A stretch of 64,000 bases of DNA from Thiohalomonas denitrificans (GTDB taxonomy: Bacteria; Pseudomonadota; Gammaproteobacteria; Thiohalomonadales; Thiohalomonadaceae): NCBI RefSeq assembly GCF_900102855.1, contig NZ_FMWD01000002.1:327740-391739 (forward strand), in the 5' to 3' direction. A program made the translations under genes and the position numbers. Of this stretch, positions 9,124 through 17,464 are shown one piece after another (the first letter of the stretch is position 1; every line of letters starts with the position of its first letter). The notes beneath the pieces were generated by a model. That model was not told the DNA's origin. It worked only from the letters and a program-made list of their open reading frames with translations, and did no database searches.

Positions 9124-10009
9124 GAGCCACCTCCGCTTCGTACCACAGTGCCGCCAGGTCGTTGAAGTCCGTCAGGTCATCGGGCGCGTTCGGCGGCCAC
9201 GAAGGGAAAATAGCTTTCCCCCCTATGGCATGTGCGGCCTCCATCGCCTTTTGGACACCCGGGTTCCCCCGGGTCTGACGGTCGTCATCGCCAGCGATAA
9301 TGATCTCCGCCTGGGGACTACAGCTACAGATGGCCAGTGCGACACGCTTGAGGTTGCCGGCATCGATTGCCGCCAGCACGAGCGCATCGGGATTATCTCC
9401 GGCCAGAGTGCGGCCGGTGGCCCACCCTTCACAGATAATCACCTGTCCCATCGAAAGGTCGCCCGCAACCGGGATAAAGCCCCCCTTTTTCCGACCGCCC
9501 GGGAGTAGCCTTTTGCTGCCATCCTCTCGAATAAATTGAAGCGATATGATCCGTTTGCGGGTATCGGTGACCGGAAGGACGAGAGCGCTTTTGTAAATAC
9601 GCGCAATACCAGCCGTAATCCCCTTGCGCATCAGGTATGGGTGAAGGTTGGTCGCAGGGAGAGAGTCGTTCCAGAGTGCCACCGCACGGCGGGCCGCCTG
9701 GGCCTGCTTTTCCCGGCGTTCTTTTTCAAGCCGTTCCTTGGTATGGGCAGCTTGGCGACGCAGGGCGAGCCTGTCAGTCCGGGACAATCGACCTTGAGCT
9801 TTGGGGTGCCAAAGTTTATAAAGCCCAGTCGAAAAATCGCCGAAACACCCACCGAGACCGTCCTGAAATAACACGCACCACCCTGCCTGATTTTTCCGGG
9901 ACTTGCCTTCTCCCGGAAACCGGTGGATTTTGCCAGGCTCAACCGTGGCGGGGGGCTCCAAACCAGCGTCACGGATGGCGTCCAAGAACTCCAACATGAG
10001 ATCCGACAT
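9116..10009 (-). CDS. Toprim-domain primase of the mobile module
   Basis: This 297-residue protein has a Toprim fold in its C-terminal half: the motif IICEGWATG supplies the catalytic glutamate and EIIIAGDDD the metal-binding aspartates. The N-terminal part resembles the DNA-binding segment of satellite and plasmid primases, followed by a charged coiled-coil-like stretch. It lies between the AlpA-type regulator gene and the DUF927 gene in one operon. Together they form a replication module of the type seen in phage satellites and integrative elements. Confidence 0.85.
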   Translation of the reverse strand: MSDLMLEFLDAIRDAGLEPPATVEPGKIHRFPGEGKSRKNQAGWCVLFQDGLGGCFGDFSTGLYKLWHPKAQGRLSRTDRLALRRQAAHTKERLEKERREKQAQAARRAVALWNDSLPATNLHPYLMRKGITAGIARIYKSALVLPVTDTRKRIISLQFIREDGSKRLLPGGRKKGGFIPVAGDLSMGQVIICEGWATGRTLAGDNPDALVLAAIDAGNLKRVALAICSCSPQAEIIIAGDDDRQTRGNPGVQKAMEAAHAIGGKAIFPSWPPNAPDDLTDFNDLAALWYEAEVAHD

Positions 10010-10021
10010 GTCGCAGCCTCC

Positions 10022-10237
10022 TTATTCCGACGTCCAGCCAGTCGGATCGCTGCACCAGCGGTTGATCTCATCTTCGCGCCAACCCACGGCACGGGCGCCG
10101 AGGCGTACCGCAGCCGGGAAACGGTCTTGGGCGATGTAGTTGTAGAGAGTGCTTTTACTCAGAGCCGTCCGCTTACACACATCACGGAGGCGGAGGAAAC
10201 GAAGGGTATTCGGATTGCAGCTGGCCGCACCAGTCAT
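10022..10237 (-). CDS. AlpA-family transcriptional regulator/excisionase
   Basis: The start is placed at 10237 because AGGAG lies 7 bases upstream of that ATG; a longer frame to 10288 lacks this. The 71-residue product contains the AlpA/MerR-like helix-turn-helix with LSKSTLYNYIAQDRFPAAV and the typical GWREDEINRW end. AlpA proteins activate integrase or act as excisionases in P4-like elements. It heads the operon with the primase and the DUF927 ATPase, but no integrase gene accompanies it. Confidence 0.88.
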   Translation of the reverse strand: MTGAASCNPNTLRFLRLRDVCKRTALSKSTLYNYIAQDRFPAAVRLGARAVGWREDEINRWCSDPTGWTSE

Positions 10238-10946
10238 AAGAGTTCTCCTCTTCTTAGACTCGGCCAGCTCTTGGGCGCAACTAGACACAGGAAGCCGGCC
10301 GAGCGATTTTTAATCGTCGACTCGTTTCGCTGTCCTGCGTCCAGTCCGCTCGCGCACAATGGTGCGCGAATCGGTCGCCCGCTCCATGTAACGCCGTATC
10401 CTCCCGGCGCACGAGCGACCTTTTTTCAAACTACAATCAACTTCCTCGTAGTGCAACCCCCTTTTTTGGACCTGACTGGTCTGGCAACAAACACAAGGGG
10501 TATATCTGGGGGTTATGCTAAAAAACCCAACAAAGCGAGGACTTCTGCGGATATTGCGGATTCTGCGTGGTAGGGGGTGGCTTCCGCCCCAACTACCTGC
10601 CCTTCCTGCGTCGGCTCACCGAAGCCAAGCTGGCGGGTGTGGTGGATCATCAGGGGAGGCTACCTGTTGAGCTCCGTGTCGCGACGGAACGGCCGAGCCC
10701 GAAGGACTCGACGGCCTTCTGGTGGAGGGCTCGACGGCTTTCTGGTCGCCGGCATGCGGTCTGTACGGCCCGTGCGCCGGGTTCGGGTCGTGTCCGTGCC
10801 TTGTTGGCCACCAGATCCTGCACCGTGGGGGACTTCGCCTGAGATTGCTGCTCTGGGGGGGTACTCATGAAGAAGTTGCGACCATGTTGCGACCGAACAG
10901 GAAAATACCTGATCTTACGTCTTGGTTAATTGAAGCAACCTATTGA
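10238..10946. other. Region upstream of alpA; expected integrase gene absent
   Basis: In P4-like elements the integrase gene lies between the tRNA attachment site and alpA. These 700 bases contain only short frames with no integrase motifs. The first part is the promoter region of the alpA operon. The remainder (10560-10870) is GC-rich and could be decayed coding sequence, but I cannot assign it. Confidence 0.5.
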
Positions 10947-10997
10947 TTTTATGGTGGGCCCACCAAGATTCGAACTTGGAACCAATGGATTATGAGT
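10947..10997. repeat. attL: 51-bp copy of the tRNA-Ile 3' end
   Basis: The 51 bases match 20267-20317 exactly, running from TTTTATGG through the CCA end, T-arm and variable region to the anticodon stem. Beyond 10997 the match to the tRNA stops, so this is the distal prophage junction, not a functional tRNA. Confidence 0.95.
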
Positions 10998-11091
10998 GCT
11001 ATTGTTTAGCCGCCCCTCAACGCCTATTCCTGTTGTTTCAATGCGTTACAAACATATTTAACGCCTTCTAATCCCTGTTAGCGCCTTTTTT

Positions 11092-11109
11092 GTGGACAAA
11101 TGGTGGACA
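11092..11109. promoter_or_regulatory. Paired GTGGACA sites near attL (putative integrase arm sites)
   Basis: GTGGACA occurs at 11092-11098 and 11103-11109. The same heptamer pair with the same 11-base offset occurs at 20217-20223 and 20228-20234 beside attR. Matching repeats inside both ends of an integrated element fit arm-type binding sites of a tyrosine integrase; the assignment is inference. Confidence 0.5.
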
Positions 11110-12366
11110 CTATGCGGCCTTACCTAGTAATCGTCGCTCGAACAATCCCCGCCCCATCCATTCGCGCAATTCCGTTTCACTGCGGCCCCGTGAACGGTAG
11201 AACGAGACAATATCCGGAAAGAAGCCAAGCCGCTTAACCTGAGTCCACAGGATATCCAAATTCCAACCCATCCGAGCGCCCACGGTGATTAGGTTTCCCA
11301 GGATATTGCCATAGTTACGCCCTACCCCTTCGGTATCGGTTTTCTTTGTACGCCGGATTTCCAGGCGCGATGCTGGATGATAGAACTCAACATCATCCCG
11401 CAGCAGTTGCCAGAACGGATTAATAAACGTGCTGGTGAAGTCCAGGCGGTTCAGTTGCAGCGCATAGCGCCAGAAGTCAGTCAGATGTTCAGCCACCTGA
11501 TCAAACCGGGCCAATTCCACGCCCATTCCGTTTCCAATCTCCCGCACCACCTGATGATGAAAACGTGCCTCGAAGCGCCACACAGGCGCGTCAGCGTCGA
11601 ATCCACCAAAAGTGTGAGTTAACCATTCATCGTGCCAGAAGTCGACCTTATCCCGTTTGACGATTTCCTTATCTTTCCGGTAGGCCGTGAATTGCAGCGA
11701 ATCCGCTTTACCCCACAGATAAGTATCACTGTCCCCGTACATCACGCACACATCGCGTAGGCCGGCGATCTCAACCTCTCCAATCCCTGACCAGTCCTGT
11801 ACTGCCCGAGCGCGTGACACGAACTTTTGGCGCATGTCTTCCGGTGGTTTCCAACCTTGCACATCGGTTGCCAGATGCACGGCCACCCCGTCCGCTTTCC
11901 AATCACCCACAAAGTAATTCGCCAGTAAATCTAGCTGTTCCTGAATCTGCTTAACCCCACGTTGCGCGATGAAATGCGGCGATAGTTCAATCTTCACGTG
12001 AGGCCCTGGCGCATCTTCCACACAGAAATGGGATTTAATCAGGACTGTGAAGCCTTCGGCATTCGACTGAAACTTATGCTTATACCCGCTGCCGACTGGC
12101 GCACGACCCACGTGCACCGGTCCCCACGCCGTCTGTTCCCAAATTTCACCGCCGTTATCACCGCTTACCTCCAACTCTGCAAGCACATCGGCCCGCAACA
12201 TGCCCCGATACAGTTGCCGGACTGTATCAACGCCCGCCCGACACACTAAAACCGACGACAAATCGAACAACTTACCCCCCGCCGCACCTGAAACGAAAAT
12301 CCGCCCATCCGTTGCTGGCTCCAACGTCGCGGCACTCAACCTATCCCAGTTCTTTGCCTTAGCCAT
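11110..12366 (-). CDS. Phage replication initiation protein (gpII-type candidate)
   Basis: This 418-residue protein resembles the replication initiator of Pf1-like and related filamentous phages, including the conserved segments FQSNAEGFTVLIKSHF and RNYGNILGNLITVGARMGW. The family nicks or initiates rolling-circle replication of the phage genome. It is the last gene of the leftward operon, close to attL, whereas many inoviruses carry it near the origin. No signal peptide or membrane segment is seen. The fold and catalytic tyrosine cannot be assigned with certainty by eye. Confidence 0.75.
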   Translation of the reverse strand: MAKAKNWDRLSAATLEPATDGRIFVSGAAGGKLFDLSSVLVCRAGVDTVRQLYRGMLRADVLAELEVSGDNGGEIWEQTAWGPVHVGRAPVGSGYKHKFQSNAEGFTVLIKSHFCVEDAPGPHVKIELSPHFIAQRGVKQIQEQLDLLANYFVGDWKADGVAVHLATDVQGWKPPEDMRQKFVSRARAVQDWSGIGEVEIAGLRDVCVMYGDSDTYLWGKADSLQFTAYRKDKEIVKRDKVDFWHDEWLTHTFGGFDADAPVWRFEARFHHQVVREIGNGMGVELARFDQVAEHLTDFWRYALQLNRLDFTSTFINPFWQLLRDDVEFYHPASRLEIRRTKKTDTEGVGRNYGNILGNLITVGARMGWNLDILWTQVKRLGFFPDIVSFYRSRGRSETELREWMGRGLFERRLLGKAA

Positions 12367-12422
12367 GCGTCCCCCTACATGCAGTTAGTGGCGGCGAATT
12401 CGCCTAACCACTTTTCGTAGAC

Positions 12423-12445
12423 CAGACGTGTTACAAGCACGTCTG
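12423..12445 (-). other. Hairpin between zot and the replication gene
   Basis: A perfect 8-bp inverted repeat, CAGACGTG and CACGTCTG with a 7-base loop, lies immediately after the zot stop codon. No run of T follows on the transcribed strand, so it is more likely an RNA-processing or stability element than a simple terminator. Confidence 0.5.
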
Positions 12446-12446
12446 A

Positions 12447-13472
12447 TTACCCCCGAGCCGACCGACGCGCCCCACTCGCAGGCTCCCGCCCCGCGTCGGT
12501 CGGCCGGGGTTCCGTCCAGGCAGGTTTATTTTCATGCTGTGGATCACCGCGGCCCCGGCAATGAGCGTATCGAATCACAGGCCCATAGCCTAACCGCACC
12601 AAACACCGTGAAAGCGGTTCGACCAGATAACCCGCATTTCGTAAATCGTACTGATCGAGGTGGTAAGATTCTCCATCCCGCTCGGCAGCGAACATCAATC
12701 GACCATTGATTGAACCGATAGCGGCTAACTCATAGCCCTGATACGGTTCGTTCACCTGACGAATTGAATTTGATACCGGTCGTTGTTGACCCAACAAACT
12801 TACCGACTCACTTGTGTTGTCCCTGGCGGCATTTTCCATAGTATCCGCAGTATCTCCGGCTGATAACTGCGATTGAGCTACCCATAAGAGCAGCCCTAGC
12901 AGCACCCCCAACAAAGGCAGTAACAGCAGCTTGCCCGGCAATCGTTTGCGCACTGTATGCACCGACGCCGATTTATACGCACCGAATGCATCTTTCGGGT
13001 ATTTCCAACGGGATTTTAAGGCGTCCTTCTCCACACCTCTCCGTTGCGGATCTACACATACTTGCCATTCATAGACCACCGCATAGGAATGGCCGAATGG
13101 ACGCATTACGTGCTGATGACGCTCAACGAGCTTGCGCACATGAGCATCTATCAAATGCGGGTGTTGAGTGACTAGAACGACATCGTGCCCCCGGTGTCGA
13201 TGAGTCTCGAATGGGCTAACGTGTTCGGGCACTCGAGCGCCAGACGGGCGAACAGGAAACGTCTGCTGCGCCTCATCGATAACGATGATTGCACCATCCG
13301 GCAGTAAGTGCCATTGGAACGGGTCCGCCAATTCATGCCAATCGAGTTTTAATTCCGGTATGCCGTGGTAATAGACCGGACGACCTTCTTTAATGCGCCG
13401 TTCTTCGACGTCAACGATGGTTCGCAGCGTTTTTCCGTGACCCGGTAATCCTGTAGTTAACCATATCGCCAT
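12447..13472 (-). CDS. Zot-like assembly protein (gpI)
   Basis: This 341-residue protein begins with a Walker A motif, GLPGHGKT at residues 8-15, and has a Walker B AIIVIDEAQ near 62-70, the hallmark of the Zot/gpI family. A single transmembrane segment (KLLLLPLLGVLLGLLLWVA) lies near residues 200-220, placing the ATPase in the cytoplasm and the C-terminal part in the periplasm. In filamentous phages gpI powers extrusion of the virion through the envelope. It directly follows the pVI-like gene. Confidence 0.93.
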   Translation of the reverse strand: MAIWLTTGLPGHGKTLRTIVDVEERRIKEGRPVYYHGIPELKLDWHELADPFQWHLLPDGAIIVIDEAQQTFPVRPSGARVPEHVSPFETHRHRGHDVVLVTQHPHLIDAHVRKLVERHQHVMRPFGHSYAVVYEWQVCVDPQRRGVEKDALKSRWKYPKDAFGAYKSASVHTVRKRLPGKLLLLPLLGVLLGLLLWVAQSQLSAGDTADTMENAARDNTSESVSLLGQQRPVSNSIRQVNEPYQGYELAAIGSINGRLMFAAERDGESYHLDQYDLRNAGYLVEPLSRCLVRLGYGPVIRYAHCRGRGDPQHENKPAWTEPRPTDAGREPASGARRSARG

Positions 13473-13485
13473 TTTTCTTTACCTG

Positions 13486-13812
13486 TTATGCCGGGAACTT
13501 TCCGCCTGGTGGCTGCCAAACAGAACCGGTTTTCTTTCCACCTGACCAGCCACTAATCGCAGCACGCACAGAAAACGCCGAAACAATCAACGCTATAGCC
13601 TGATCAATTTTAAGAAGCGCGACCATAGCCAGCATTTCAGACGGCAACCCAGATAATGCACCTTGCATATAACTCATTAGTTCATCCATGACGTATGACA
13701 ACCCTAAATACGTCACAAAACCCAATCCCAACGCGGCAACCACTTTATAAACCAGCGGCGCAATCAACGTCAGCAGCGAACCCCAAAACATTCCAATAAC
13801 TGGTAATGCCAT
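13486..13812 (-). CDS. DUF2523-type minor coat protein (pVI-like)
   Basis: The start is the ATG at 13812, which shares one base with the stop of the upstream adhesin gene (TAATG). The 108-residue product has strong hydrophobic segments around residues 5-45 and a small amphipathic C-terminus, as in DUF2523 proteins encoded between pIII and Zot in inoviruses. By position it should be the pVI homologue that caps the virion end with pIII. Confidence 0.8.
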   Translation of the reverse strand: MALPVIGMFWGSLLTLIAPLVYKVVAALGLGFVTYLGLSYVMDELMSYMQGALSGLPSEMLAMVALLKIDQAIALIVSAFSVRAAISGWSGGKKTGSVWQPPGGKFPA

Positions 13813-15308
13813 TAGTTGATCCCCTCTCCAACCGCTTTGACCGCGACCATGCCCGCTATCATCATAACGAGCGCACTCAACCATCCCGCCAAATCACATA
13901 ATGGTTGAAATGAAAATCGAACATCCGCGCCCAACACATCAACCGTGCGAGCCGGTGGACAACTGGCCGTATCACCTAGCCATCCGCCATCTGTGACTAA
14001 CATATCCGACACGTCTATTTCGGAATATCGACTATCATCAGTCTCCAATGTGGCTAACGCCGCAACCGCCTCATCCGGCGCCCCAAAGATTTCATCAACA
14101 CCGCACCGAATTTCCCACGCCATTTGCAATTGGCCACACGCAATATCATCACCTGTACACACTGGAGCCGAATCACAACCATTAAACGTCACCTCACCCT
14201 CTGCCGGCGGCTCCTCCTCAGAATCCTCTATCCCATCATTATTCGCGTCTGTATCCGCGTTATCACCGATGCCGTCACCATCCGTATCAGCCCACTCGGT
14301 TGGATCGTCGGGGAATGCGTCCGACCCGTCCGGAACGCCATCATTATCACGATCGGTATCGGCGTTATCACCCAGGCCATCACCATCTGTATCGGTTGTT
14401 TCGTTGGGGTCTTCCGGGAACTGGTCGGCGTTATCGCCTACGCCGTCACCATCGGTGTCCGTTGTTTCGTTAGGGTCTTCCGGGAACTGGTCTGCATTAT
14501 CACCTACTCCATCGCCATCCGTATCGGTTGTTTCATCAGGATCATATGGAAACGCATCTTCTTCATCCGGGACACCATCATTATCGGCGTCAGGTGGTAC
14601 CGGGTCCGTCTCTGTACCATTCGGATCGACACATGTTGTGCCATTAAATTCATAACCCTCTGGACATCCAGTTACCGGCGCATCAGGGTCCGAAATCAAA
14701 CTAAAATGGTCTAAATCCGCACCACACTGACCGCCGGTATATTTCATTTCTCCATAAATCGAAAAAGTCCCGTCCGCATCTTCCGTAATATCCCATTCCG
14801 AAACATACGCCTCACAACCGTCTATTTCACAATAAGGATCATGCTCCGGAATATATGGCTCCGAATATCCACTATCACCATGATATTGCCGAGCGATAGT
14901 ATTTGCCTCTGGACAATCCCCAAGACACTCACCATCAACCGGAGCCCGACCATCCGCGCAAACATACCCGTATACATACCTATTATATTCACCCCCTCCA
15001 CTCGATGAAGGCCCAACATACTCCTCCCAATAATATGATGCACCACCCCCCGTTCCGCACACGTCCGGATCACCATAGTAATATGCCGATTGCGCACAAG
15101 CCGCCCCGTCATTTTCCGATTTACATACACTGGCAGCATCTAGCCCTTTATAAACACACGACCAAGTGAATTCATTTGGCCCGTTAGTTGTTGTGACCCC
15201 CATTCCCGCATTCGACACCAGCAATAGCACTAATCCGATAACACGATATAAAACGCAACAGTCAGAACGAGCAACACGAACCATTCGAGTGGCATTTATT
15301 TTCTCCAT
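13812..15308 (-). CDS. pIII-like adsorption protein with thrombospondin type 3 repeats
   Basis: The start at 15308 gives a 498-residue protein with an N-terminal signal segment (hydrophobic VIGLVLLLVS). The N-terminal half is rich in cysteine, tyrosine and glycine and probably contains receptor-binding domains. Residues 250-370 hold calcium-binding type 3 repeats of the form DTDGDGVGDNADQFP, with several near-identical units. The last 35 residues form a membrane anchor. Gene order (coat, this, pVI, Zot) identifies the pIII position. The repeats probably form a calcium-stiffened stalk between head domain and anchor; that is inference. Confidence 0.85.
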   Translation of the reverse strand: MEKINATRMVRVARSDCCVLYRVIGLVLLLVSNAGMGVTTTNGPNEFTWSCVYKGLDAASVCKSENDGAACAQSAYYYGDPDVCGTGGGASYYWEEYVGPSSSGGGEYNRYVYGYVCADGRAPVDGECLGDCPEANTIARQYHGDSGYSEPYIPEHDPYCEIDGCEAYVSEWDITEDADGTFSIYGEMKYTGGQCGADLDHFSLISDPDAPVTGCPEGYEFNGTTCVDPNGTETDPVPPDADNDGVPDEEDAFPYDPDETTDTDGDGVGDNADQFPEDPNETTDTDGDGVGDNADQFPEDPNETTDTDGDGLGDNADTDRDNDGVPDGSDAFPDDPTEWADTDGDGIGDNADTDANNDGIEDSEEEPPAEGEVTFNGCDSAPVCTGDDIACGQLQMAWEIRCGVDEIFGAPDEAVAALATLETDDSRYSEIDVSDMLVTDGGWLGDTASCPPARTVDVLGADVRFSFQPLCDLAGWLSALVMMIAGMVAVKAVGEGIN

Positions 15309-15337
15309 TTTGCTATCCGTAGTTATTCCCCGCCCAC

Positions 15338-15373
15338 AAAAAAAAGGGGCTGCATAGTCGCCCATGCAGCCCC
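15338..15373 (-). terminator. Strong rho-independent terminator after the major coat gene
   Basis: Perfect 10-bp arms GGGGCTGCAT (15346-15355) and ATGCAGCCCC (15364-15373) are followed on the minus strand by eight T residues. It sits 15 bases after the coat-protein stop, the same position as the strong terminator behind gene VIII in M13-type phages, and should keep coat-protein transcripts abundant relative to pIII. Confidence 0.92.
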
Positions 15374-15388
15374 AGCCCTTCATTGCGC

Positions 15389-15595
15389 TTAAAGCGCCCG
15401 ACGCACGTACTTGAAGACGGCGGCAGCAGCGAGCACCACCAGTGCGGCGCCACCGATAGCCGACACAGCGGTTGCGCCGCCATCAATTTCGGCAACGGCA
15501 GCCGTGGTATCGATTACCGCCATTGCACCGGTAGACAGCATGGCGGTAGCTACGCCAGCGCTCAGGACACTTACTTTCTTTTTCCAGGTCTTCAT
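15389..15595 (-). CDS. Major coat protein (pVIII-like)
   Basis: The start at 15595 is supported by an AAGGTG site 6-7 bases upstream. The 68-residue precursor has a basic signal sequence (MKTWKKK then a hydrophobic stretch) with a cleavage site after AMA at residue 26. The mature 42 residues run from an acidic N-terminus, through a hydrophobic glycine/alanine/valine segment, to a basic end KYVRRAL. This is the standard architecture of inovirus major coat proteins. A strong terminator follows. Confidence 0.93.
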   Translation of the reverse strand: MKTWKKKVSVLSAGVATAMLSTGAMAVIDTTAAVAEIDGGATAVSAIGGAALVVLAAAAVFKYVRRAL

Positions 15596-15618
15596 GGTTT
15601 TCACCTTTTTGGTTTGGA

Positions 15619-15858
15619 TCAGAATTGTTGCCGTACTTTTTTTAACACCCACGCCACGGCAAACAGCGTGAGTACAGCCCCGGACAACTGGCCGACTTGC
15701 TCATACGTCAAATCTGGCCAAGGGGATAAGGTTTGCGGGTCAGCATTTGCGATGACAGATGAGCAGTAGATCAACGTGATCTCTTCGGCATTACTTCCCG
15801 AGCCCACCGTCGCGGCAATGGTTTCCCACGAGTTCTCACATGTAGCGATGTAAGCCAT
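15619..15858 (-). CDS. Small membrane protein, putative minor virion component
   Basis: The 79-residue product has a polar N-terminal half with two cysteines and one C-terminal transmembrane segment (VGQLSGAVLTLFAVAWVL) ending in KKVRQQF. Its place between the ssDNA-binding candidate and the coat gene matches pVII/pIX-type minor coat proteins, but sequence alone does not settle this. Confidence 0.65.
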   Translation of the reverse strand: MAYIATCENSWETIAATVGSGSNAEEITLIYCSSVIANADPQTLSPWPDLTYEQVGQLSGAVLTLFAVAWVLKKVRQQF

Positions 15859-15867
15859 TACAGCCGG

Positions 15868-16206
15868 TTATTTTTCCGTTCCGGTTTTGTTGCTCCCCGG
15901 TGCGCTGGTGGTTCGTGCGCCCGCTCCATTGCCTTTTTCGACGGGCCGCACAGCCTGAACGTACATTGCAGCCTTTCCACCCGCGCCCATGTCGAGCTTG
16001 ACCTGGAGTTCCATTTCGGCGGGGAGATGTTCGGCGTCCAGATGGTCGAGCAGCCCATATTCGCAATTCATCTTCATGGGCAATGCGCCCTTTTTGTCGT
16101 CCTCGTTCATCACATCTTCAATGATGTAGATCGAGGCATACTTGACGCCACCATCCATCTTGCCGCGACGTGCGCCAAGGACTTTTGCTTTGATGATGTT
16201 TTCCAT
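15868..16206 (-). CDS. Putative phage ssDNA-binding protein (gpV-like position)
   Basis: Starting at 16206 the product has 112 residues, with a beta-rich core (KYASIYIIED, MELQVKLDM, AMYVQAVRP) and a disordered, glycine- and serine-rich C-terminal tail. This size, composition and position upstream of the coat genes fit the single-stranded DNA-binding protein that coats newly made phage strands. There is no diagnostic motif visible, so the call rests on context. Confidence 0.6.
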   Translation of the reverse strand: MENIIKAKVLGARRGKMDGGVKYASIYIIEDVMNEDDKKGALPMKMNCEYGLLDHLDAEHLPAEMELQVKLDMGAGGKAAMYVQAVRPVEKGNGAGARTTSAPGSNKTGTEK

Positions 16207-16239
16207 TGCTTTGACCCTCATTCGGTTTTTGCCTGATGG

Positions 16240-16497
16240 TTATTTTTGGCTATGCGGGATTTTCAGGCCGTTTTCCCGTGCCGTTTCGCTGGTTCTTTGT
16301 GCGGCTATACGCTGCATTTCTTTCCAGCCGTTACGCCAGTCTTCCCAGTCCGGAGTTGGATAGTGATAGGGGTTGTCCGCTAGTGGATGGCTATGGACGA
16401 ACGCAAACATGCCGCGACTGTAGGCGCTCAGGTTTCGGACGGTTCCACGTTCGTGCGTCATGTTCTTTTCCGGCTTGTCGTAGTAGAGGCGGATCAT
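16240..16497 (-). CDS. Small phage protein resembling Rmf/CrpP-type proteins
   Basis: This 85-residue frame contains a NPYHYPTPDWEDWRNGWKEM segment that recalls the NP...W..GW pattern of ribosome-modulation-factor/CrpP-like small proteins found in many phages. It lies in the leftward operon. The similarity is short and the function is not established. Confidence 0.5.
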   Translation of the reverse strand: MIRLYYDKPEKNMTHERGTVRNLSAYSRGMFAFVHSHPLADNPYHYPTPDWEDWRNGWKEMQRIAAQRTSETARENGLKIPHSQK

Positions 16498-16620
16498 TGA
16501 CTGCTACCCCATCAACTCGAACCCTGTTCCCCCGCATCGCCAACATCGGCCATGCGGTCCCAAGTCGTCCCATTAATGCCCTTCGCCGTCACAGTCTCTG
16601 CACGTTTCCATTGGTTTCCC

Positions 16621-16815
16621 TTAAAAAGCTTCTTCATCTATCTGGCCGTGGCCGTAGCAGGTGGGACACTCAACAAAGTTGATTTCAACTTCGCCCGTTC
16701 CACCGCAGTTGGGACACTCTTCGCCTTCCGGTATTTCATCGTCGTCTTCGTCGTCCCATTCCCGAATAACGCCAGAGCCAGCACATTCGAGGCAGTCTTT
16801 TGTTTCGTCCGACAT
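16621..16815 (-). CDS. Small DnaJ-type zinc-finger protein
   Basis: The 64-residue product has three CxxC-glycine motifs, CLECAGSG, CPNCGGTG and CPTCYGHG, like the cysteine-rich domain of DnaJ but without a J domain, with an acidic stretch between the first two. Such free-standing zinc proteins occur in phages. Its role is unknown. The 123 bases between this gene and the next downstream contain no supportable frame. Confidence 0.7.
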   Translation of the reverse strand: MSDETKDCLECAGSGVIREWDDEDDDEIPEGEECPNCGGTGEVEINFVECPTCYGHGQIDEEAF

Positions 16816-17248
16816 TGCTGATCCTTATTAATTTGGGCTGATTCGGTTTTCACTCTTTTCCGGTTTTGTGCCGGACTGATGCGGCGTAATGATTTGGGGT
16901 GTTCGCGTCTTGATGCCCTGTAATTGATTGTTAGGCAGCTAGCAAAAAAAGGGCTTCGCTTTGTTGCGTCAGACGCGAACGCATTTGATTTTGATAAGGG
17001 ACAGGTCAACACCACTCCCTCTGGTTCAGGTTCGGGGCAAGGGGTCGTCCCCTCACCCGACGCCGTCCCCATCGGTCTGATGCGTGGCTGGTGTAGCAGA
17101 ACCATTGGCGGGCGCAAGGCCAAGCGGCACGCCGAACTTCGTTGCCTTGCGCCCGCCAATGGTCCCGCTTCACTGGCCCCGCGACCGATGGTGACGGCGA
17201 CGGGCAAGGGGACGAAGGCGGAGCCGTTGCAAGGGAAGAAGGTCAAAG
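16816..17248. other. Phage intergenic region with giant nested hairpin (putative origin/packaging signal)
   Basis: No gene is supportable here. A perfect 20-bp inverted repeat (17101-17120 with 17144-17163) forms the core. Outside it, CATCGGTC at 17070-17077 pairs with GACCGATG at 17183-17190, CCCGACGCCGTC at 17056-17067 pairs with 17193-17204 (11 of 12), and further partial pairing extends the fold to about 17044-17216. Filamentous phages carry their strand origins and packaging hairpin in the main intergenic region, so this is the best candidate. Confidence 0.75.
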
Positions 17249-17464
17249 TCAAAACCCCTCTTTCCTATCGGTTCCGGGTTGCTGTTCGACCAGTCCACCC
17301 GCGAGGTATTCGGCTATGATCGCGGAAGCCAGCCGGTAGGGAGTTACGCCGCGCCGGGAGGCTTCCATTTCGAAATTCAGATAGCTTTCTGCCGGAATTT
17401 CGGCATAAACCTTGCGGGTTTTGTCTTTAAGTCCGCCCTCAATTTGTGGGAGTGCCATTTTCAA
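17249..17464 (-). CDS. Small ribbon-helix-helix-like protein
   Basis: The 71-residue product contains a short strand (KTRKVYAEIP) followed by two helices (YLNFEMEASRRGVTPYRLAS), a pattern fitting ribbon-helix-helix DNA-binding proteins. It overlaps the end of the upstream gene by 26 bases; an alternative ATG six bases later is possible. It lies next to the origin candidate, so a role in copy control or transcription is conceivable but not shown. Confidence 0.6.
   Translation of the reverse strand: MKMALPQIEGGLKDKTRKVYAEIPAESYLNFEMEASRRGVTPYRLASAIIAEYLAGGLVEQQPGTDRKEGF

Noticed and set aside
10951..11010. Possible second tRNA-Ile gene
   Set aside because: Homology stops after the 51-bp repeat; the 5' half is missing, so this is the attL copy.
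13945..14655. Plus-strand serine-rich repeat protein
   Set aside because: It is the antisense of the calcium-binding repeats of the phage adhesin; the repeats explain its periodicity.
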